A stretch of 64,000 nt of DNA from Pleurodeles waltl (taxonomy: Eukaryota > Chordata > Amphibia > Caudata > Salamandridae): assembly GCF_031143425.1 (NCBI RefSeq), contig NC_090446.1, positions 1,028,289,066-1,028,353,065 of the forward strand, in the 5' to 3' direction. This document shows, piece after piece, positions 57,184-64,000 of the stretch (position 1 is the stretch's first letter; every line of letters begins with the position of its first letter). A model generated the notes under the pieces. It had not been told where the DNA came from. It made no database searches and saw nothing but the letters and a program-made list of their open reading frames with translations. Made by a program: the position numbers and the translations under genes.

Positions 57184-57799
57184 TAGGTGCACTGAACAAG
57201 CAGAAGGACCTTGGTAATGTATCAGGCTGTGACTGAAAGTTCATTGAGAGCGGAATAACAATATCAATAAACCCATACATCTCAGCTTAACTGTGTGCCA
57301 CAGAGTTTGCGAAGAGAGAAGTAGGCAGATCGGGAAGAGACGTGTGACATGAGTAGCTTCCATCTGGGACACAATGGCATTTATGTCCAAATCAAGGCCT
57401 AGTTAACATATCAGAAAAATACACTTCTACACATCATAGAGAGTTTATTTCAAATGGAATAGTACTATTTTGGTGTATACATGCATAATCGAGTGTGGAA
57501 ACACATTCTGTTCATTTATTAATGATGCACACAAATATAAGCATATAGAGATATTCCACAAAACCAACATAAAAATAACAGATAATCAACAAACAAACCT
57601 ATAAAACCATCAGTTGGAATCAGGGGAGAATGGTCATACAGGTTGTTTCTAGACAAAGGAGATAAGTTAAAAGGGGATGCGCAATAGACATCCAAGCTAT
57701 TTAATAACAAGTATTATTTAGGGTAGTCTCAGATAAGATCAGGAACCTTGCAGTAAACCTGATGTACTCACCAATAGGGTGGTACCCATCAAATATACC

Positions 57800-58450
57800 C
57801 AAACTTTGGAGCGATATTTAGGAAGATTTACCCCAATGCCTTGGTTGGGTTGAATCGTGACCACAACAATGAATTTCGTTTTATGACTATGGAATATAGT
57901 TCTAGCTCCAAATAAAGAAGGAAATGTTTAGAGAAATACAGAAATCTCTGTTAAAATTTGTGTGGCAGTGGAACACTCTAGAATTTCTACAAACGTTTTA
58001 ATAGCTCAGGTTCCCATGTGTTACCATTTATTATAAAGCTGCCCAACTTCAAAATATGGGAGAGTGTTCTAGAAGGGAATCAGATAAACAATGGGTCCAC
58101 ATGGACAAGGTGGTGGTGGTTGACCACTGTGGGATCTGGTGTAGCTCCCCAAGACTCATAGATCTTCAAATGTTAACTACAGCCTTCTTACTGTGCTCAC
58201 AATATTGGACACAATGGCATCAAAGCACAACATCACATCATTTCCATCCCCTCTGACACCCATTTTTGATAATCCCAAATTTACACCATGTAGGGAACAT
58301 ATTAGCATTTCTGAATGGAGGGACAGTGAATGTGTGATGATATCTGACATGTTTATAGCACAGCAGATTCCAACTTCTGATGACTTGGTAGGGGAGGTAT
58401 TAGAAGTTAATATCACAGCTTTTACTGTTAGCCCACCTTACAATTGCTAG
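57800..58450 (+). pseudogene. Decayed L1 ORF2 C-terminal fragment
   Basis: In broken plus frames I read FVWQWNTLEF, then YYKAAQLQNMGE and SDKQWVHMD, then TPIFDNPKFTP, ISEWRDSE and PTSDDLVGEV. That order follows the post-RT part of L1 ORF2 (F-W-x-K-x-P-R-I, then YY-A-A-Q-L, then P-L-x-D-N-P-x-F, x-W-R, S-F-x-x-L). Stops and frame changes are frequent, so it is old. The last frame (58,193-58,450) is the longest open piece. It begins soon after the end of tandem unit C, so the upstream part may have been displaced or lost. Confidence 0.55.
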
Positions 58451-58644
58451 ATTATGTAATCAAATAGTGGTTCCCACATGGCATACATAGTTGTTGCATG
58501 TGTGGGAGACTATGCAGATGGAAAAAGATTCAATGACTGTCAACATGCGTAAAGACATTTTAAAAAGAATGCGACACCCGATGTTGGATTCATTGGGAAA
58601 AGAACATCATGAATTGACATGCCTTTGTAGACTGGGAACACTTA

Positions 58645-59607
58645 GGCCCTCATTTCAACCTCAGCGGTCTTTTCCAGAGACCGCCGAGGTTCCGCCGGGC
58701 CGAAGACCGCCAGTGTTGGCGGTCTTCCGCCAACCATATCATGACTGCTGGCGACCCTCTGCCCTTTTTTGGATGGAGAGCCGCCAGCAGCCATACTGGG
58801 AGTCGGCGGTGTAGTGGAGGCTGCTCCTCCGTCACCACCACGTCTTTAGAACACTGCCCACCGAAATACGACTCAGTATTCGGTGTGGTGGTGTTCTGGT
58901 GACGGGGAGCTGGCAGCGGGGCAGCCCCCATGGATCCGGTTCTCTCCCGGAGGATCACCGAAACAAGTAAGGTGATTGTCCGTTAGGGGAGGGGGTGGGG
59001 GGTGTTGTGTGGTGTGTGTGTGCATGGAGATGTGCGTGTGAGTGTGTAGGGGGGTTGTGTGAGTGCGTGTATGTATGCGGGGTGTATTGTGTGTAGGGGA
59101 AATGTAACGTGTATGTATGTGTGCATGTTTGTGCGTGTGTATACGTGTGAGTGGTGTGAGCGTGCAAGGTGGTGCGGGGGGTATGTTTGGTGGGCCTAAG
59201 GGGGTTGGGGGGTCCCTACTACCTTTGGCGGGTGGTAGGGGGGTCGTGGGTGTTGGGGTGGGGTCGTGGTAGGGGAGGGGGGAGAGGGAGACCCCAATCA
59301 GTGCCAGGAAACAAATTCCCTGGCACTGATAGTGCATACCGCCGTGAATTTTGTGGTGGTTCAAAACCCCACATGATCCATGTCGGTATGCGGGGTCCTG
59401 ATGCCGCTGGCGGACTAGTGACGGCCGCCGGGCTGGTGACCGTTGTCTCCAGCCTGGCGGTCGTTACCGCTGTGGCGGACGGTGCGAGACATTGGCGGTT
59501 TGTCATATGCCAAACTGCCAATGTCATAATGGGGCGGCAATGACCACCGGCCTGTTTGCGGTCTTACCGCCCTTTTTGCACCGTCCGCCAGAGTTGTAAT
59601 GAGGGCC
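58645..59607. mobile_element. Complete Harbinger-type MITE (963 bp) with TTA duplication
   Basis: The termini are GGCCCTCATTTCAACCTCAG and, inverted, GGCCCTCATTACAACTCTGG, followed by GCGGTC-type subterminal repeats. TTA occurs on both sides (58,642-58,644; 59,608-59,610). A GT-rich tract lies at about 58,985-59,200. The block TTCCCTGGCACTGATAG is shared with the MITE at 37,609-38,612. Terminal similarity to Harbingers 1 and 2 suggests mobilisation in trans. Confidence 0.9.
58985..59200. repeat. GT-rich low-complexity tract
   Basis: Irregular (GT)n and GTGTATG-type sequence inside the MITE. The counterpart in the 37,609 MITE is CA-rich at about 38,030-38,260. Confidence 0.85.
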
Positions 59608-59899
59608 TTAGGCTATTAGATTAGAAAGGAGGGCAGGCCTCCAAAATAGAAGGATGGGACTTTCGAGCAACAAGAAATGTAAAGGTAAATAACTATAAGC
59701 AAATATTTGAACCTCATGAGGGTGGATTGATTCTTGAATAATAAGTTAATGTTTAAGGATGGACATAAATGAGTGATGCAGAGAGAATGCAATGAGCATT
59801 CAACAATGTGTACAGAATGAGTTGCAGACAGACCGGCTCCCACACAATGTACTGATGATGCAGTTATGAATAATGCTAAAAAAAAGTATTTGAAAAAAA

Positions 59900-62640
59900 A
59901 GGATGCGGAGAGGTGATCATAATGTCATTCAAAATTTTCTCAAACAGGAGGATTGTGAGATCCCTTTCAGACGTGGCAAGACTCGAGGTTGTGCATCAAA
60001 CTGTTGGGAGGCAGTTCCATATCCCAGGTGCAATGCTAGACAATGCTTGTTTCAAAAAGCATTCATGGCTGAATGCCTGCAGTTGCTGCAGGAGTGCTTC
60101 AAACTGTCTTGATCCCTTTCAAGCGCCAGAGATGATCAGTTTTCCAACCAAGCAGAAGGCTGTGGCATTGTGGAAGGTTTTGTGGGTTAAGCAACCAATG
60201 TTAATTTGGGCTCTTGGGCAAAGTCATTGTAGCGTGCAACGAGTTGAAGACACATGATTACATTTTTTGTGATCACCAAGATGGCAGCTGCATGAACTAC
60301 TGCTTTTAGCGGTCCCACAAGGGAGAGATTTCCCATAGCCCACTTTGGAGAGTACCAAAGCCTCGACCACAGTTTTCAGATTCTGTGAAGGGATAAATTA
60401 CCTGATGTTGCACAGCAATCTAAGTTGGCGAAAGGCGTTCTTGGCCATGGACGAGATTTGCTTCTGAAGGTTAAAGCAATTGCCAATATTATATCCCAAT
60501 TATTTATAATTCTCCACATTGGTCAGATAACAGTTCAGTGGAGAAACATATTCAAGCCACTATAGGTTATTTATTTTGTGAGATTAAAATAAATTCACTT
60601 TTTCTTGGGTTGAGTTTTAGTTAGTGTTTAGCCATCCACATTTGAATCCTGTTCAGGGTGTAGGAGAGTAGGAGGATGCCATTCAGGCAAGCAATATTCA
60701 GGTAGTTCTAGGTATCATCTGCATATTGGTACTGGTGATAGAGAATTCCAGAGTTAATCAGACTCTTTCCAAGTGGTTCAACATATAGATTAAACAAGGT
60801 TGAAGATAAGATCAAACTCTGTGGAAGCCCTTGCTTTACGTCAGTCTTGCAAATGACAGAGTTTCCATTCTTAACTATCTGTGATTGGTTAGATAAATAG
60901 GAACCAAAACAGTTTACAGCTGCATCATCAATGGTCATTAATTCCTTCAGGATGTTAATCCAAGCATGGTGGATGACTATATCAAAGGCAGCAGAGAGAC
61001 CTAAATGAAAAATTAGGCAGGAGTTACCCGAATCAAGACAGCAGAGAAAATCATCCACAAATTGCAAGAGAGCTATTTTTTCTGAAACCAGATTTGGAGA
61101 GGGTTGTTTGCTTGAATGTGAAGGGATAGTTGTGAGGCAACACATGTTTCTAGCACCTTCCCTGTGAGGAGAAATTTGTTTGGGTCATTGATGTCAACTG
61201 TGAGCCTCTTAAGGATGCAAGGAACATGGTCAATTTTCAAACAGTCAAGAAAAACACATTGCCTTGCTCCAGTGTGTTATTTATCAGGGATGTCCAGTAT
61301 GATAGCAACAGGTTGATCATTTCTTGCTGAAGGTCCCAGGCAGTTTATCAGAAAGTGGTGAGAAGGTTTAGCCTGAGTTATGATTTCAAGAAGCTTTGCC
61401 TCATAGACTGCATCAAAGTGTGATCAGGTCCATTGGGCCTTGCGGTTCAATATACAGTTCTGTGGTGGATGTGAATGTTCATAGACTATACTTTGCTTGT
61501 GAAGACGTTTGTAAAATAATCACATTTGGATGGCGGTAGACAGACGGTGCTAATTGAAGACTGACTCTTGGATTGTTGAATACAATAGAAGAGACATTTT
61601 GGATGATCTTTGGAGATGTCATGCAGACGTCTGCTGTAGTTAGATTTAGTCTGCAGTTGTTTAATTTGTTGTTTCTTCTGACAGCTCTGAAGCTAAATAG
61701 ATAGATTAGAGAATAGACAGAGAAACTACTCATCTCCAGTTATTATCAAGATGTCTTAAGAACGTATATACATCCTTGGAGCAAAGCTTTTGGTCTTTTC
61801 CGCTTGCTTTTCAGTGGAGCAGATTAATTAATCAGGTTTTCTGTGCATGTAATGTCGTTGTCTGTTACAGTATTAATGTCTCACTTTGAGCCATTAGTGG
61901 TAAGGTTATTGTTAGCCTTTCAGTAAGGGAGATAATGTCAGTATTTATGGTGTCACACAACCACGATTGTTCTTTTTTTAATTGGCCTACAATCTTAGGG
62001 TGGATAAATGACAAAGTGAAAGGAATTTAGAGGTGGTTTGACCAATCCACCGGGATGGGGCCCTCAAGTGTCAGAAGCGAATCCTTGCATATAATAATAT
62101 TGGGAGTCTCAGAGACTATTAGTTGTAAAGAAATTAAATCTATGCCTTCCTTGATGAATGAGGTGTTTTTACCTGGAGGATGATATGTGACATTCATTTT
62201 GAGACTAGGGGCCTTTGGAGAGGGAATGTCTAGGGAAAGGCATTGAGAGGAGTGAAAGCACTCAGTAGGAAGTAGTTTATGGTTTAGCGTGTTCCTATGA
62301 AGTGCGGCTGCTCTAACACCATGTCTGCCTTCACAGTCACAATGGAGGATGGAGTAGTTTAGAGTTTAGAGGGAGTAGAATGTCTAGAACAGTGTTTGAA
62401 GCATCATTGAGGCAAGTTTCTGTCAAGACCAAGATATTTAGTTTGAAGATCAGAATTGTGTCTGAGAGCTTGATGCTATGTTTAACTGCAGATGACCAAA
62501 TACACAGTAGACAGAGCAGCAAAGAGTGAATGCTAGGAGCTTTTGGGTGTTCAATGGGGACAAAAGTAGATCAGACAGATCCTTTTTCCTGAATCAAGGG
62601 TATATATACAAGGAGGACTGTGGTTTCACATGGTGAGGAT
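59900..62640 (-). pseudogene. Decayed L2/CR1-like LINE ORF2
   Basis: On the minus strand, broken frames give an endonuclease piece at 62,522-62,337 (VKHSIKLSDTILIFKLNILV then LTETCLNDAS and DILLPLNSKLLH), continuing as …YHPPGKN… near 62,180. A reverse transcriptase piece at 61,145-60,708 gives LGLSAAFDIVIHHAWINIL, VKQGLPQSLILSSTLFNLY and QYADDT. A C-terminal piece at about 60,470-59,950 gives SSMAKNAFRQLRLLCNIR and a FEKIL-type end. Order and motifs fit the CR1/L2 superfamily. Stops and frameshifts are many. The 3' end is near 59,900. Confidence 0.8.
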
Positions 62641-63830
62641 GGGGAGGTTGTCATGGGCACGGTTGTGGACCTTCTTGTTGCTAACATATGAGACTCTATC
62701 ACTTTCAACAAGATCAGCAATGCAAGTACCATCCAGAGCAGGTTTAGCTATGCTGGACCTCTGTTGGTGGTTGTTGCTAGGTAAATGCTTGCCCCAGGGG
62801 ATATTCTTCATGGCTTGGTAGCTAGACTGTAAATTATGATGTGAACAGCAACGGGGTGTAGACATAGAGAGTGAAAGTTAAGAAACTGCAGAGGGCAGGA
62901 TTTACATTTTCATAGAAAAAAAGAATTAGAAAGAATAGGAGATTAGGACAGAGAAATAAGGATGGTGTAAGGGGAGATGGGTTGGAGTACTTGTTTAGAA
63001 TAAGAGTGGGGCCTGGGAGTTTACTTTTCAAAGATGGTTCTGCAGAACTTTTCATTTTGTGGAAATATGTAGGTGTTGGCATGAAATCCAGTTGGAGATC
63101 CTCTAAGGGTAGAAGGAGAAGGATGAGGAAGGGAAAGACAGAGGAGCACTAGTTGAGGAAGTGGTGTGCCGCAAATTGTAGGGGGGTAAGAGAGACAAAG
63201 CAGGGGTGGTGGTTTGGTTAGAATATGTGCCAAGAGAAGACGAGGAGAGAAAAGGCAGGAGATAACAAGCTGAAGTAGGTGTTATGTAGGTATTTGTGGG
63301 AAAGTGAGAGAGACTGGTGTGGAGCGCAGATTGGTGTTTTCAGACTGTGAAGAGAAGAGGTGGTGCATGACGGAGATAATGTTGGTTGTTGGGAAAGTGG
63401 AACCTTGTGGGTGCTCTGTATATTGAAGCTGGGATGATGGGATTAGCTGCAGTTGTGCTGTTAGGGAGAGTAATATTGAGAATAGGGTGATGAAGGAAGG
63501 TGATGTCAGTTGGGGTGTAAGAACGATGGGAATTATGGAACAGTTTAGGAGAAGGTGTCACTTTGGGTGTAGTGTGACCAGGAGAGGCTCGGAGAGGTAA
63601 AAGATGGGGGTTGAGAGACAGCAGAGGAATTGGAAGAGTGGGTGACTGGGATGCAGAGGGAGGCTGTGCAAAGTTGGCAGCATTATAGTTTAAAGTTAGA
63701 AAAATGTGTTCAAATAAAGCAGATTTGCATTGGTCGATTGAAACTTATAATCTTTCTGTTGTTGAAAACGGAGATAGAGAGGATGCCAATGAACATTGGT
63801 GAGGGTGAGACCTTACGTTTTCATGCCTAG
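62641..63830 (-). other. Probable upstream part of the L2/CR1-like LINE
   Basis: Minus-strand frames (62,865-62,626 with SYVSNKKVHNRAHDNLPILT; 63,233-63,021; 63,561-63,340) lie in the same direction directly ahead of the endonuclease and are pyrimidine-rich. They may be the ORF1 region or 5' UTR of the same LINE. No domain is recognised, and the 5' boundary is not visible. Confidence 0.35.
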
Positions 63831-64000
63831 GTGATGACAGTCGACAACAAAATTACCAGGTTCCTGTAAGAAAATGAATTATTAATTGGGGTGGATGGTA
63901 GTCTACCACAAGTAATAAAGTCACTAACATGTTAGGTCCAGGCAAATGCTTCAGCAATTTAAACCTGAGCTCAACCCCAGTAAGCTGTGGCACAGAGCAG
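63831..64000. other. End of window, nothing recognised
   Basis: Short AT-rich non-coding sequence. Confidence 0.4.

Larger units (their letters stand above)
43049..57663. repeat. Three tandem copies of a 4,872-bp unit
   Basis: Units A (43,049-47,919), B (47,920-52,791) and C (52,792-57,663) are head to tail. Every landmark recurs at exactly +4,872 and +9,744 (for example the frames ending 43,570/48,442/53,314 and MITE ends 47,439/52,311/57,183). B and C look identical throughout. A differs from them only within its first ~215 bases: the junction (GGCTTGGTG against GGTGTTTGTTG), position 43,167 (T for G) and about 43,261 (T for C). Each unit starts within the intron of the Harbinger 2 Myb-like gene and ends at …GACAAAGGAGAT. 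It is either a very recent tandem duplication or an assembly duplication. Confidence 0.95.

Noticed and set aside
43049..57663. CRISPR-like or satellite array
   Set aside because: The unit is 4.9 kb with internal transposon ends, only three copies and no short repeat-spacer pattern.

Overview
The window looks like a stretch of a very large vertebrate genome, most likely a salamander of the Pleurodeles type. That is an inference: it rests on intron-like AT-rich sequence, the density of L1, L2-like, Tc1 and PIF/Harbinger elements, and GC-rich Harbinger TIRs rich in CCGCC/GGCGG. Almost all recognisable coding sequence is transposon-derived. I see no bacterial features, CRISPR arrays, rRNA or tRNA genes. 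|| Layout. 1-20,455: AT-rich non-coding DNA, probably introns of a minus-strand gene. It holds two same-oriented Tc1/mariner elements (2441-4003 with an intact 338-aa DD37E transposase; 6544-8104 with one nonsense codon), a decayed dispersed repeat (9740-13,095) and a ~183-bp tandem repeat (13,298-14,370). 20,456-20,865: a compact bidirectional promoter with a palindromic CRE and an RFX X-box-like site between two divergent candidate first coding exons. These are the only likely host-gene sequences, and both are short. || 21,212-38,964: a nested transposon stack. A ~2.05-kb solo LTR (TG...CA, 5-bp duplication AACAC) was entered by an L1 (21,360-35,754, 17-bp duplication). A PIF/Harbinger element (27,284-35,545) then inserted into the L1, and a 5'-truncated LINE (29,671-31,871, 15-bp duplication) inserted in the intron of its transposase gene. 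Two Harbinger-type MITEs also sit in the LTR. || 39,223-44,160: a second, nearly complete Harbinger in the opposite orientation, with a HARBI1-like nuclease on plus and a Myb/trihelix-like DNA-binding gene on minus, both broken by stops. 43,049-57,663: three head-to-tail copies of a 4,872-bp unit that starts inside this Harbinger. Each unit carries the Harbinger end, a Harbinger-type MITE and a 714-bp MITE built as a chain of about a dozen palindromes. || 57,664-64,000: a decayed L1 ORF2 tail, a 963-bp Harbinger MITE with a perfect TTA duplication, and a decayed minus-strand L2/CR1-like LINE. || Within each Harbinger the two convergent genes would work as a pair (DDE nuclease plus Myb-like TIR-binding partner, as known for the superfamily). 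The MITEs share terminal sequence with these elements and were probably mobilised in trans by relatives.
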